DNA of 64,000 bases, taken from assembly GCF_041821045.1 (NCBI RefSeq), contig NZ_JBGUAW010000007.1:224479-288478 (forward strand). Direction: 5' to 3'. The notes under the pieces were generated by a model. It had not been told where the DNA came from. It did not search any database and saw only the letters and a program-made list of their open reading frames with translations. This DNA is from Thiohalorhabdus sp. Cl-TMA. Its GTDB lineage: Bacteria; Pseudomonadota; Gammaproteobacteria; Thiohalorhabdales; Thiohalorhabdaceae. The position numbers were made by a program, and so were the translations under genes. Of this stretch, positions 1 to 8,307 are shown in pieces (position 1 is the stretch's first letter; each line of letters starts with the position of its first letter).

Positions 1-590
1 AGCAGCAGCGTCAGCAGCACCGGGAAGGCCAGACGCACCCCGAGAGCGAACACATGCGCCCCGGCCTCCAGGACCGCGCGCGCGCCGGCGTCGCCCAGGG
101 CGATGGAGCCCGGCGGAACCCGCTCGAAGCTCTCCACCAGCAGGCGCAGGAACATGAAATGGCCGTCCGCGCTTATGAATAGCACCAGCGCCAGCAGGCT
201 GTAGAACTGCGCCAGGACGTTGATCTGGGCGCTTGTGGCGGGGTCGAAGACGTTCGCCAGGGCCAGGCCCATGGTGGAGCCCATGGACTGTCCGGCCAGC
301 TGTATCGCCGCCAGCAGCAGGGTGAAGGAGAAGCCCATAAGCGCCCCGGCCAGGACCTCCTGCACCCCCAGAATGCCGATCCACACCGTGCTATCGATGC
401 GCAGCTCCGGAATCTCGGCCCGGACGAAGGGATACAGGGTTATGGCCAGCGACAGTCCCAGCAGAACCTGGATGCGGGCGCTGATCTGGCTGCTGCTCAG
501 AAGCGGGGCCGTGCCGACGAAGGCCATGACGCGCACGAACACCAAGAGTCCGGCGAACAGGTCCTGGTATGTGAAGCCGAAGGGCTCCAT
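1..590 (-). CDS. fliR: Flagellar export protein FliR, C-terminus beyond window
   Basis: Integral-membrane export-gate protein of the flagellar type III secretion apparatus; it assembles with FliP and FliQ in the basal body. The reverse-strand frame is open from an ATG at 590 to the window edge (about 196 codons). It begins MEPFGFTYQDLFAGLLVF and is a run of hydrophobic helices, with FliR-like segments such as GVQEVLAGALMGF and the conserved QLAGQSMGS. Starts 32 bases after the fliQ stop, so fliQR are co-transcribed. The missing C-terminus is due only to the window boundary. flhB would be expected next to the left. Confidence 0.93.
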   Translation of the reverse strand, partial: MEPFGFTYQDLFAGLLVFVRVMAFVGTAPLLSSSQISARIQVLLGLSLAITLYPFVRAEIPELRIDSTVWIGILGVQEVLAGALMGFSFTLLLAAIQLAGQSMGSTMGLALANVFDPATSAQINVLAQFYSLLALVLFISADGHFMFLRLLVESFERVPPGSIALGDAGARAVLEAGAHVFALGVRLAFPVLLTLL

Positions 591-622
591 GGGTATCTAT
601 CCGCTCCGCCGGCAGCGCGCCG

Positions 623-898
623 TCAGCCCCCGTTCACCATGCTGGGGATGGAATGGAACAGCTCCGTGGTGAAGGTCATCAGCGTGTGCAGGATCCAGGA
701 CGCGAAGATCATGGCGAACACGAACACCGCAACGATCTTGGGCACGAAGGTCAGGGTCATTTCCTGGATCTGGGTGACGGCCTGGAAGATGGCGATGGCG
801 AGGCCGAACACCAGGGCGGCCCCCAGCAGCGGCGAGGAAATGATCAGGACCATCTCCAGGGCCCGGGAAGCAATGTAGATTACCTGATCGGCGTCCAC
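623..898 (-). CDS. fliQ: Flagellar export protein FliQ
   Basis: Small two-helix membrane subunit of the FliPQR export gate. With a GTG start at 898 the product is 91 residues, the normal FliQ length (about 89). It contains the family hallmark around IFQAVTQIQEMTLTFVPKI and a second hydrophobic helix, FVFAMIFASWILHTL. The GTG was chosen over the longer open frame because a G-rich ribosome site (GGGGGG) lies just upstream, the protein then begins VDADQVIYIASRAL at the expected FliQ N-terminus, and upstream residues look non-coding. Unusually, it is not next to fliP, which ends at 13841. Confidence 0.93.
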   Translation of the reverse strand: MDADQVIYIASRALEMVLIISSPLLGAALVFGLAIAIFQAVTQIQEMTLTFVPKIVAVFVFAMIFASWILHTLMTFTTELFHSIPSMVNGG

Positions 899-1024
899 GG
901 CACCCCCCGTTGGGGATTTGACGCTTGGGTATAGCCCGCGTCGGAAAATTGACGAAGCCGGAAGACTGGCACGGGGCCGTGCGGCCATGTGGCCGCCTCG
1001 CGGGCTGCAGCCTGTCGGAAGGAA

Positions 1025-1040
1025 AGCAATTTCTCTGCCA
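1025..1040 (-). promoter_or_regulatory. Sigma-54 promoter for fliQR
   Basis: On the minus strand the bases read TGGCAG, AGAAA, TTGCT, against the consensus TGGCAC-N5-TTGCW. GG and GC are exactly spaced for -24/-12. It lies about 125 bases before the fliQ GTG and nothing else on that strand could use it. A FleQ-family activator is encoded at 34.7 kb. Sequence match only; no start site is known. Confidence 0.7.
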
Positions 1041-1301
1041 GGTGGCTCGGCCACGAGCCCGAGCATCCGGAGGACGCCCTCCGCGAGGAACCGGGCCATC
1101 TGCCGCGCCACCTCCGGCCGGCCCATTCCGGCCAGAGGCCGAGCCTTCCCGTCCGCCTCCGCATCGATCGCTCCCGGAGGAACTATCCATGCAGGCTTCG
1201 TTGCGCATCGGGAGTATCCGCACGGCCCGGGGTTTTGGCAAGGAGGGAAGCGACTTCCGGCAAGCCGAGCCCGCGAATCCTGGAAAGCTGGCGAGGTGCG
1301 C

Positions 1302-1600
1302 CTATCGGAGCACCACGTTGGCCAGTCCCAGGGTCTTCGCTCCCCGGCGGGGCCCGCCGATGGGCTCCGCGCCCGGGTCCAGGCCCGGTGACCGGCACGC
1401 GGTGTCGAGGGCCGCCGGCAGCGGCAGGGTCCGGCCATCCTGGCGTCGGAGGTCCGCCTTGGGGTAGGACCGAAGGGCCATATCGGTGGCGTACCCGTTC
1501 AAGGCGGCGATCACTGCCGCGGCATTGGAGCCTGCAGGTACATGCTCGGGGAGGGCATGCCGGCGAAGCCGGCCGGATTGGGATCGGGTCGCTCGTTCAT
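1302..1600 (-). pseudogene. Possible frameshifted small gene after the fliT-like gene
   Basis: An ATG at 1600, 18 bases after the preceding stop, opens MNERPDPNPAGFAG... but reaches a stop after 29 codons. The neighbouring frame takes over at about 1535 and continues in protein-like sequence (AAAVIAALNGYATDMALRSY) to a stop at 1302. One extra G near 1535 would join them into a product of about 98 residues. I do not recognise the product. Either a frameshifted gene or chance open frames; there is no strong ribosome site. Confidence 0.3.
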
Positions 1601-1618
1601 GGCGACAGGATAGCCGGG

Positions 1619-2026
1619 CTAGCCGTGTCTATCCACAAAATAGCTGCCGGCCTGTCCGGCGGCACCGGAATAGGCCTTGAGTGTACGGCCGCCGCGCTGC
1701 AGGTGGGCGAGCCGCTCGCCCAGCTCCTGGTAGGTGGCTCGGATACGCGCTTCCAGCTCCTCGTATTGGGCCACGAGGTCGTCCATGGCGGCCTTAAGGG
1801 CCGCTTTTCGGGAGGCCTGTGGCGAGGAGGCCATCGCATCGATGCCCTCCAGCTCTTCGAGGGCGCTCCCGACCAGCTCCACGTAAACGAAGGCCGATTC
1901 CTCCAGCGGCGCCTGGTCCTCCGGCGGGGCGTCCAGACACGCCCGCACCCGCTCCCCCTGGTCGCGGGCGGCGTCCAGGGCCGCCTCCAGCGCGGAGAGC
2001 GCATCCGCCGACCGGTCCCGGGTCAT
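1619..2026 (-). CDS. Putative FliT-like flagellar chaperone
   Basis: Small helical protein of 135 residues with no signal peptide or membrane segment. It is rich in Ala/Glu/Arg and has long amphipathic helices (ALEAALDAARDQGERVRA; LVAQYEELEARIRATYQEL). The C-terminus is glycine-rich and ends SYFVDRHG. Its ATG follows the fliS TGA by one base, so the two are translationally coupled. Genes directly after fliS are often FliT-type chaperones that bind FliD or the export ATPase. Position and helical character support that role, but I see no decisive motif, so the family assignment is inference. Confidence 0.55.
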   Translation of the reverse strand: MTRDRSADALSALEAALDAARDQGERVRACLDAPPEDQAPLEESAFVYVELVGSALEELEGIDAMASSPQASRKAALKAAMDDLVAQYEELEARIRATYQELGERLAHLQRGGRTLKAYSGAAGQAGSYFVDRHG

Positions 2027-2027
2027 T

Positions 2028-2438
2028 TCAGCCGGCCACATCCTGAGTGGCTCCGCTGGACTGCTCGTAACGGTGCTGACGCACCGCCTCGCGCCATCCC
2101 TGGTAGAGGGTCTCCAGGACTTCCTGGACGGAGCCGAGCCGGTGGAACTCCCCCTGCAGATTGGCCTGCGTGATCTCCCGCTCCAGGAAGTCGTAGAGGG
2201 CCTCCAGGTGCTCGACCACGTCCCCGCCCTGCTCCCGGTCCAGGGTGCTGTCCAGCTCGTAGACGATGTCCAGGGCGCGCATGAGCAGCTCCCGGGCCCG
2301 CACTCCGTCCTCTCCATCCCAGAGCTCGCGCGCCTGCCGGATATTGCCGATGGCCTTCTCGTAGAGCTGGATCAGCAGATCTTCCCGAGAAGCGTTCTCC
2401 ACCTGGGTCTTGCGATACTGGCTGTAGGGGTTCTTCAT
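2028..2438 (-). CDS. fliS: Flagellin export chaperone FliS
   Basis: Cytoplasmic chaperone that caps the flagellin C-terminus and delivers flagellin to the export gate. 136 residues, the usual FliS length. The N-terminus NPYSQYRKTQVENASREDL matches the family signature, followed by LLIQLYEKAIGNIRQA and the four-helix pattern through YDFLEREITQANL. It sits directly after fliD in the late flagellar block, as in many bacteria. Confidence 0.95.
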   Translation of the reverse strand: MKNPYSQYRKTQVENASREDLLIQLYEKAIGNIRQARELWDGEDGVRARELLMRALDIVYELDSTLDREQGGDVVEHLEALYDFLEREITQANLQGEFHRLGSVQEVLETLYQGWREAVRQHRYEQSSGATQDVAG

Positions 2439-2461
2439 GGCTTCCCTCCCTGGGGTGGCCC

Positions 2462-3922
2462 TCAGAGGTTGGCGATTTGTTGCTGGGCGGCCTTGAGCTG
2501 GGACTTCTTCCCTTCGAAAGACGCCATCACCTTGTCCAGCTCGGCGTATTTCTCCGTCATCCGCTCCCGGTACTCCTGGAGATCCCGGCGCTCGGCGTCG
2601 ATCTCATTGCCAAAGCGGTCCAGGCTGTCCTCCAGGGAATCGATCTTGGAGGGGACGACGCCCGTGCCGGTGCCGGTCAGGCCTTCCAGATCCTTCACAA
2701 GCCGGTCGGCCATGCGTCCATCCCCGACGAAGAAGGCCCGGACACCCTCGGGGTTGCTCTCCAGCTTTTCCTCGAAATCCGTTTTCTCCAGGCTGAGGCT
2801 GCCATCCCGCTGAATTCGGACACCCACCTCGGTCAGGGTCTGTATGGAGGTCTGGAGGTCCTCCGTTTCAAGGAACTGCCCCACCATGGACCGCAGCCTG
2901 CGCTCCACGCCCCGGGCCGTTGCGTCGCCGGTGAGGGGCGAGGCCTGCTGGTTCTGGGCATCGTAGGCCATGTTCTTCTGCAGGAAATCGTCGACCTTGT
3001 TGTAGGCGTCCACGAATGCCTGCATCTTCTCGCCAGCGGCGCTCGTATTGTGGGTCACGTCGATGGTGGCCTCGCCGGCAGCCTGCAGGTTCAGCGTGAC
3101 CCCAGTCAGCGCATCGTCCACCTCGTTGGTGGCGCGGGTGTAGCTGATGCCGTCCACAGTGAACTGGGCATTCTGGCCCTCCTGGGCCTGTTCCTGCTTG
3201 TCCCCGGCAGCGAAGAGGGAGCCGCCGGAGGTGGCGATCCCGGGGCTGCCCCCCTCGGCATCGGTGGTGATCTGGTGGGTACCGGCGCCAGTGGACTGGC
3301 TCTTCAGGGTCAGGACGTACTGGGGATCCTTCCCCGTGCCGTCGATGTTGGCCACCCGGGCCTCGACGCCATTGTCCTCCTCGTCGACGGCCTTCGCGAG
3401 GCTCGCCAGCGTGGTCTCGGCGTCGGTGGTGTGGCTGTATTCCTTGCCCTCGTGGAAGAAGGATACGGTAACGCCGTCATTGATCGCCTTGGCGTCACCC
3501 GTAGCGGCGATCCCCTTGGTCACGCCCCCGGAATCCCCCGAGCCGGGCTCGGCGGCATCCTGCCCGGATCCGCCGCCCACCCCCATAATCTGGGAATGGG
3601 CCGTGGCGCGGGCGGAGACATTCAAGGAATGGGAGCCGGGCTCCGCCTCCTTGCCGGCGCTGACCTTCACCACCTCCTGATCGGAGCTGCTGGCCTTGCG
3701 GGACTGGTAGGTCTTCGCCTCGTTCAGGGCCCGTGCCGCGTCGAGGAGGCCCTTGAGCTGGCTGTTGAGCTTCTGGAAAAGCTTCTTGTCCTGCTCGGCC
3801 TCGCCCTTATCCTGGTTCAGCCGCTTCAGCTGGCCGCTACGGGCATTGACCAGCTTATCGACGGTCTGCTTGCCGATGCCGCTCTTGATGCCCAGCTGAC
3901 TGATACTACCCGTGGCGGGCAT
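2462..3922 (-). CDS. fliD: Flagellar filament cap protein FliD (HAP2)
   Basis: Forms the distal cap that folds flagellin subunits as they leave the growing filament. 486 residues, in the normal range. The N-terminal coiled segment (GIKSGIGKQTVDKLV...) and C-terminal coiled coil (RFGNEIDAERRDLQEYRE, ending KSQLKAAQQQIANL) frame a variable D2-D3 region. FliD-typical pieces include TVDGISYTRATNEVDDAL and GVTLNLQAAG. The middle is expanded with Gly/Asp/Glu-rich sequence (residues about 110-150), consistent with a surface-exposed variable domain. Lies between flaG and fliS, spaced by 2 and 23 bases. Confidence 0.95.
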   Translation of the reverse strand: MPATGSISQLGIKSGIGKQTVDKLVNARSGQLKRLNQDKGEAEQDKKLFQKLNSQLKGLLDAARALNEAKTYQSRKASSSDQEVVKVSAGKEAEPGSHSLNVSARATAHSQIMGVGGGSGQDAAEPGSGDSGGVTKGIAATGDAKAINDGVTVSFFHEGKEYSHTTDAETTLASLAKAVDEEDNGVEARVANIDGTGKDPQYVLTLKSQSTGAGTHQITTDAEGGSPGIATSGGSLFAAGDKQEQAQEGQNAQFTVDGISYTRATNEVDDALTGVTLNLQAAGEATIDVTHNTSAAGEKMQAFVDAYNKVDDFLQKNMAYDAQNQQASPLTGDATARGVERRLRSMVGQFLETEDLQTSIQTLTEVGVRIQRDGSLSLEKTDFEEKLESNPEGVRAFFVGDGRMADRLVKDLEGLTGTGTGVVPSKIDSLEDSLDRFGNEIDAERRDLQEYRERMTEKYAELDKVMASFEGKKSQLKAAQQQIANL

Positions 3923-3924
3923 GG

Positions 3925-4326
3925 CTATCTCCGCTCATCCAGCAGAATGCCGGTCACCTCTTCCATGCGCTTGGCCAGCTCGCGCATCTCCTCCGGCGGA
4001 ATCTCGCGCACCACCTCCCGGGTATCGGGATCCACCACCTTGACCACCAGCTCGTCCACCTCGCGGTCGATGGAGAAATTCAGGTTGAAGCGCAGCTTGT
4101 CGAGCGCCTCGTTGATGCGCTTCTGGACCTCCTTCAGGCTTTCCTCATCCAGGGAGGCCGCCTTGGGACGCTGCTCTTCCTTGCCTTCCTGACGCGAGGC
4201 GCCGGGCCCGGAATCCCCCTCGCCGCTCGGCTTCGCGGGAGCGCCGGAATGGTTTTCGCCGCCTCCCTGGGCCGGTTGAAAATTCGGCAAGAAAGGCTGC
4301 TTCGGATTGATGCCTGACGGTTCCAT
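3925..4326 (-). CDS. flaG: FlaG-family flagellar protein
   Basis: 133 residues: an unstructured Pro/Gly/Ser-rich N-terminal half followed by the FlaG domain (residues about 62-130). The domain contains LRFNLNFSIDREVDELVVKV and DTREVVREIPPEEM, the family signature. FlaG proteins affect filament length or assembly and are usually encoded between flagellin and fliD, exactly as here. It follows fliC by about 150 bases that hold two strong hairpins, so its expression may differ from that of flagellin. Confidence 0.92.
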   Translation of the reverse strand: MEPSGINPKQPFLPNFQPAQGGGENHSGAPAKPSGEGDSGPGASRQEGKEEQRPKAASLDEESLKEVQKRINEALDKLRFNLNFSIDREVDELVVKVVDPDTREVVREIPPEEMRELAKRMEEVTGILLDERR

Positions 4327-4405
4327 ACCTGGTTACCCCTCCGGGCCCAGCACCCGTACCTGCCCGTCCACAACGACCATCGGGCTTCTGAACCTCGACC
4401 CTCTC

Positions 4406-4465
4406 GGGCCTTCCCCGCGGGGACCGCGCGGTCCCCGCGGGGAAGGCCCGGAGCATAGCTCCGGG
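4406..4465 (-). terminator. Double hairpin in the fliC 3' region
   Basis: Positions 4406-4449 form a perfect 44-base palindrome (22 + 22; arms start GGGCCTTCCCCGCGGGG). Overlapping it by three bases, 4447-4465 is an 8-bp stem with an ATA loop (CCCGGAGC / GCTCCGGG). Both lie between the fliC stop and flaG. No U-run follows, so this may be an mRNA-stabilising or attenuating structure rather than a simple terminator. Confidence 0.6.
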
Positions 4466-4478
4466 CTCCGGATCCGCC

Positions 4479-5990
4479 TCAGCCGCCGAGCAGCTGCAGC
4501 GCGATCTGAGGCTGCTGGTTGGCCTGGCCCAGAATGGAGACACCCGCCTGCTGGGTGATGGAGTTCTGGGTAAGCTCGGCCGTCTCCTTGGCGATGTCGG
4601 CATCCAGGATCCGGCCCCGCGCAGCCGACAGGTTCTGCGAGGTGTTGTTGAGGTTGGCGATGGTGGATTCGAAACGGTTCTGCACCGCACCGAAGGTGGC
4701 CCGCAGGCTGTCGATCTCGTCGATGGCCTGGTCCAGCTTCTGGATGGCCTGATCGGTTTCATCCTTGTTCAGGATGTTGGCGTCACCCAGGGTGCCCTCA
4801 TCGGTGGGGTCGACCGTGCCCGTATCGAAGTTGGTGAACATGTAGGCAGCGGAGTTGGTCAGCTGCGAAGCGTTGGCGGACTCGTTGCCGACATTGTTGG
4901 CGGTCTGAATCCGCAGCTCGCCCTTGCCCGCGAGCTCCAGCTTGCCGGTGTAGACGCTGGCCTGGCTGCCGGCACCGGAGCCGAAGAGCGCGCCGCTGCC
5001 ACGCTCGGACACGGAGATGTTGCGGCCGTCGGAGGCCTGCAGCATGACCTCGCCGCCGGTAGTCTTCTCCGCCCGCACGCCGATCTGGTCGGACTTGGCG
5101 TTGATGGCGTCCACCACGCGGTCCTGGGTGACCTCTTCCCCGGCCACGGCGGTCATCACCTCCACGCCGTTCATGGACATAGCATAGTCCGTGCCCACGC
5201 TGGAGTTGCTGATGTTCATGGTGGTCCGGGCCTGCTCGGCCACCTTGGCTTCCACGCCGGTCTCGGAGGCCTGCTTGTTGATGGCCTCGGCGATGGAAGC
5301 GGCACTCACGGCCGACTTGCCGTTGCCCTCGTTGGTGGCGGCAGTGATGCTGGTACCGTTGAGGGTGAGGTCGCCCGTGTTCATGCCTTCCATGACCGTG
5401 CCGGCGGTCTGGTTGGCGGTGATGGAGGCGGCGTTTTCACCGGTCTGGTTGCGGAGGGTCATCTCCTGGGAGAACAGCTTGCCGATGTTACCGGCCTCGA
5501 CGCTGTTGCTCAGATCCACGGAGATGGTCTCGCCGACGTTCGCGCCCACCTGGAAGCTCATAGCCCCGGCGGAGCCGTCCAGGATGTTCTGACCGTTGAA
5601 GGAGGTGGTCTTGGCGATGCGGTCCAGCTCGTCGGAGAGGTTCTGGAACTCCTGGTTCAGGGACTTCCGGTCGGAGCTGGAGTTGGTGTCGTTGGCGGAC
5701 TGAACGGCCAGCTCGCGCATGCGCTGGAGCATGCTGGACATCTCCTGCATGGCGCCCTCGCCGGTCTGCCCCAGGGAGATGCCATCGTTGGCGTTCCGGG
5801 CGGCCTGGTTGAGGCCCCGGATCTGCGCGGTCAAGCGGTCCGAAATGGCCAGGCCGGCGGCGTCGTCCTTGGCGGAGTTAATCCGCTTACCGGAGGACAG
5901 CCGCTGGTAGCTGGTCTGCAGGTCGTTCGTGCTCTCGCGCAGGTTGTTCTGCGCCATGAGCGACGAAATGTTACTGTTGATGCTGAGCAT
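4479..5990 (-). CDS. fliC: Flagellin
   Basis: Filament subunit, 503 residues. The conserved D0/D1 N-terminus (MLSINSNISSLMAQNNL; QRLSSGKRINSAKDDAAGLA) and C-terminus (RILDADIAKETAELTQN; ending GQANQQPQIALQLLGG) are intact. The central region (about 180-400) is variable, rich in Thr/Ser/Asn/Gly, and would be surface exposed. Only one flagellin gene is in the window. It is preceded by a strong sigma-28 promoter and followed by a double hairpin. A TPR-sulfotransferase is encoded immediately upstream, so post-translational modification of the filament is conceivable. Confidence 0.97.
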   Translation of the reverse strand: MLSINSNISSLMAQNNLRESTNDLQTSYQRLSSGKRINSAKDDAAGLAISDRLTAQIRGLNQAARNANDGISLGQTGEGAMQEMSSMLQRMRELAVQSANDTNSSSDRKSLNQEFQNLSDELDRIAKTTSFNGQNILDGSAGAMSFQVGANVGETISVDLSNSVEAGNIGKLFSQEMTLRNQTGENAASITANQTAGTVMEGMNTGDLTLNGTSITAATNEGNGKSAVSAASIAEAINKQASETGVEAKVAEQARTTMNISNSSVGTDYAMSMNGVEVMTAVAGEEVTQDRVVDAINAKSDQIGVRAEKTTGGEVMLQASDGRNISVSERGSGALFGSGAGSQASVYTGKLELAGKGELRIQTANNVGNESANASQLTNSAAYMFTNFDTGTVDPTDEGTLGDANILNKDETDQAIQKLDQAIDEIDSLRATFGAVQNRFESTIANLNNTSQNLSAARGRILDADIAKETAELTQNSITQQAGVSILGQANQQPQIALQLLGG

Positions 5991-6077
5991 TGGTGCCTCC
6001 TTGGAGAGGTCCTTTGGCCTTTGGGCCGGTTATCCCTTTTGGGTAGATGAGGCGCGTGCCGTCGCCTTCACCCATCC

Positions 6078-6104
6078 TTATCGGGGACACCTGTCCGGCC
6101 TTTA
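6078..6104 (-). promoter_or_regulatory. Sigma-28 (FliA) promoter for fliC
   Basis: Minus strand: TAAAGGCC, 11 bases, CCCGATAA, against the consensus TAAAGTTT-N11-GCCGATAA. Located 88 bases upstream of the fliC ATG. The TAAA and CGATAA cores are exact and the spacing is canonical. Confidence 0.82.
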
Positions 6105-6154
6105 GGGGCACCCGAAAATTTTTTCCGGCCTTCCGCGCCCGGAAAAAATTACCG

Positions 6155-6186
6155 AGCCTCCCGCCGCCGGCGGGAGGCTTTTTTGT
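6155..6186. terminator. Rho-independent terminator after the TPR-sulfotransferase gene
   Basis: An inverted repeat with arms AGCCTCCCGCCG / CCGGCGGGAGGCT is flanked by TTTTTT on the plus strand and, on the minus strand, by GGTAATTTTTT a few bases after the stem. It lies 17 bases past the stop at 6203 and upstream of the fliC promoter, so it would insulate fliC from readthrough. Possibly bidirectional. Confidence 0.7.
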
Positions 6187-6202
6187 CCCGGTCCATCCCG
6201 TC

Positions 6203-8224
6203 TCAGGCGTCATCCAGCTCCCCGGCGTCCATGCCCAGGGCCTCCATGAGGGGCCCGAGATGCTTCTCGTACTTGCGCCACCGCTGTTTGGACTTCCTGT
6301 AGATGGGCTGCCGTACCTGATCGTAGCTGGCGGTCTTGGTATCCCGCTTGGTCTTGTGCGGCTCCAGACACGCCTGGTCGAAGGGCAGCTCGACGAAGTC
6401 CAGCAACCGGGGGATCTCCCCCTCCGGATTCTCCACCAGCTCCTCGTACTGGAGCTCGTAGATGGGCATGGGCAGCACCTGCCGCCAGTGCTCCATGAGC
6501 TGCTGGTAGAGCCGATGGTAATGGCCCAGGTTTTCCAGGCTGTAGGTAAAGCTCATGCCGGCCGCGGCGAAGTTCTGGACGTAGCAGGACAGGCAGTTGT
6601 CCAGCGGGTCGCGGTTGGTGTGGATGATCTTCGCCTCGGGGAACAGCAGGGCGATCAGCCCCAGATGCAGGAAGTTCTGGGGCATCTTGTCCGTGACCCG
6701 CTCCACCCCCTCCGGCGCCAGGGTATTGATATGGTTCAGATACTCCTGTGCGCCCCAATCCAGCTCCCCGGCCTCGACCTCCGCCAAGAAGCCGGGATAC
6801 TTGCCGCCGGAGCGATTGGTGAGCTGGTTGAGGATCCGGTCCACCTCGCTCAGCTCTCCCGCTCCGAACACGTCGGGGTGACTGGCCAGGATCTGCTCAG
6901 TGAGGCTGGTTCCGGAGCGCGGCATGCCGACGATGAATACCGGACGCCGGGAGCCCAGGGTCGACCGGGGCGCCTGGCGGAAGAGCTCGGCGCTGAACCC
7001 CTCCATGAGGTTGCGGAAGTTCTCCTCCTCCCGATCCCGGTGGTATACCCGCGGCTTCAGGGCGTTGGCCCGTGCGTAGGCCGCGAAGGACTCGTCATAG
7101 CGCCCGAGGTCGGCGTACATGTGCCCGGCCTGAAAATTCAGCTCCAGCCGCACGCCGTTGGGCAGGCCCTGGTTATTCAGGGCGTTCTCCAGCATGCCGA
7201 TGGCCTCTTCCTGGGCATCGAACCGCCGGGTGAGGGTCAGGAACAGATTGAAGATGGCCGGCTTGTACTCTCCGCCTTTCACGATGAGCGGCCGGACCAG
7301 CTTGTAGGCCTCCTTGAAGCTCCCCTTGCGCTCCAGCAGATTGCCCTTCTGGGCGATCAGGAATTCGTCGTCCGGGGCCAGCTCCAGCGCCTTGTCGATC
7401 TGCTCCTCGGCGCCGTCCCAGTCTCCGCCGGCGGCGAGGGAATGGGCCAGTGCACCATAGCCGCGCGGGTTGTCCGGCTCGAGATTGACCGCCCGCTGCG
7501 CCTCGGGCCTGGCAGCCTGGGAAAAGCCCATGGACTGGTAATCACCGGCCAGCTGGATGCGGTACTTGGCCTCGGCCGGGAATTCGTTGACCAGCTGGCG
7601 GCTGATTAGCATGGCCTCCTTGGGCAGGCTCAGGGAGCGCAGCACCTTGGCCACCGTCTCCCGCGCCTCGGTGCCCCGGGGACCGAGGTTGGCCGCGGCG
7701 CGGGCGATCTCCTTGGCCTCGTCGTGGCGGTCGAGGAGAAGCAGCACCTCGGCGAGCTTGGCGAAGGCTTGCGGGTCGCGGGGCCGCAGCACCACCGCAC
7801 GGTCCAGCACGTCGCAGGCCTCCTGGTGGCGACCCTCCGCCTTCAGGGTCAGACCCAGGTTGAGATAGGCCTCGCCGTAGCTGGGCGCCGCCTCGATGGC
7901 CTTGCGGTACTCCGCCTCCGCCGACGCCAGGTCCTCCAGGGAGAAGTGGGCAGTGGCCAGATTGCAGTGGTAGAGCGGATCGTCCTTGAGCTCGATGGCC
8001 GTCCGGAAGAATTCCACCGCCAGCCGCGGCTGACCGACCTGCAGGGCGATCAGCCCCATGCCGTGGTGGGCCCCGGCCACCCCGGCGTCATTCTGCAGGA
8101 TCTCCCGATACAGGTCCTCGGCGCGCTCCAGGTCCCCGCCCTTGTGGTGGAGATGGGCGGTATCGAGCAGCTCCGCGATCCGCGCATCCTGGGCATTACC
8201 GTTTCCGGCGTCGGCTTCGGTCAT
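6203..8224 (-). CDS. TPR-repeat sulfotransferase family protein
   Basis: 673 residues, cytoplasmic. Residues about 15-390 are tandem TPR units (for example AYLNLGLTLKAEGRHQEA; GYGALAHSLAAGGDWDGAEE). Residues about 425-660 are a sulfotransferase-fold domain with the 5'-phosphosulfate loop FIVGMPRSGTSLTEQ at about 430-444, DKMPQN and a 3'-phosphate-type stretch FPEAKIIHTNRDPLDNC. The family transfers sulfate from PAPS, but many TPR-linked members have no known acceptor. It lies between flgL and fliC in the same orientation, so filament or flagellin modification is a reasonable but unproven idea. No sulfate-activation genes are in the window. Confidence 0.85.
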   Translation of the reverse strand: MTEADAGNGNAQDARIAELLDTAHLHHKGGDLERAEDLYREILQNDAGVAGAHHGMGLIALQVGQPRLAVEFFRTAIELKDDPLYHCNLATAHFSLEDLASAEAEYRKAIEAAPSYGEAYLNLGLTLKAEGRHQEACDVLDRAVVLRPRDPQAFAKLAEVLLLLDRHDEAKEIARAAANLGPRGTEARETVAKVLRSLSLPKEAMLISRQLVNEFPAEAKYRIQLAGDYQSMGFSQAARPEAQRAVNLEPDNPRGYGALAHSLAAGGDWDGAEEQIDKALELAPDDEFLIAQKGNLLERKGSFKEAYKLVRPLIVKGGEYKPAIFNLFLTLTRRFDAQEEAIGMLENALNNQGLPNGVRLELNFQAGHMYADLGRYDESFAAYARANALKPRVYHRDREEENFRNLMEGFSAELFRQAPRSTLGSRRPVFIVGMPRSGTSLTEQILASHPDVFGAGELSEVDRILNQLTNRSGGKYPGFLAEVEAGELDWGAQEYLNHINTLAPEGVERVTDKMPQNFLHLGLIALLFPEAKIIHTNRDPLDNCLSCYVQNFAAAGMSFTYSLENLGHYHRLYQQLMEHWRQVLPMPIYELQYEELVENPEGEIPRLLDFVELPFDQACLEPHKTKRDTKTASYDQVRQPIYRKSKQRWRKYEKHLGPLMEALGMDAGELDDA

Positions 8225-8307
8225 CTTGTCACTCCCGGCCTGCGAAAGCCGCTTTCGGCCCCAAGGCCCCGCGTTCCCCGGGCCGCGCCGGAGCCGCTAG
8301 GCCGCCT

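Larger units (their letters stand above)
899..1618. other. 720-base gap between fliQ and the fliT-like gene
   Basis: Apart from the sigma-54-type promoter and a possibly broken small reading frame, no convincing gene was found. Several overlapping open frames exist on both strands, but they have the arginine/proline-rich composition of GC-rich non-coding DNA and lack plausible ribosome sites. A stretch on the minus strand (PEVARQMARFLAEGVLRM, about 1130-1075) looks protein-like but has no clear start and reads straight into fliQ. Confidence 0.5.

Noticed and set aside
989..2173. 394-codon plus-strand frame across the fliQ upstream gap
   Set aside because: Runs antisense through the fliS and fliT-like genes; Arg/Gly/Pro-rich and without a start signal.
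2477..4192. Long plus-strand open frame (571 codons) opposite fliD and flaG
   Set aside because: Mirror frame created by the GC-rich third positions of fliD; Leu/Gly/Val/His-rich composition and no homology-like motifs.
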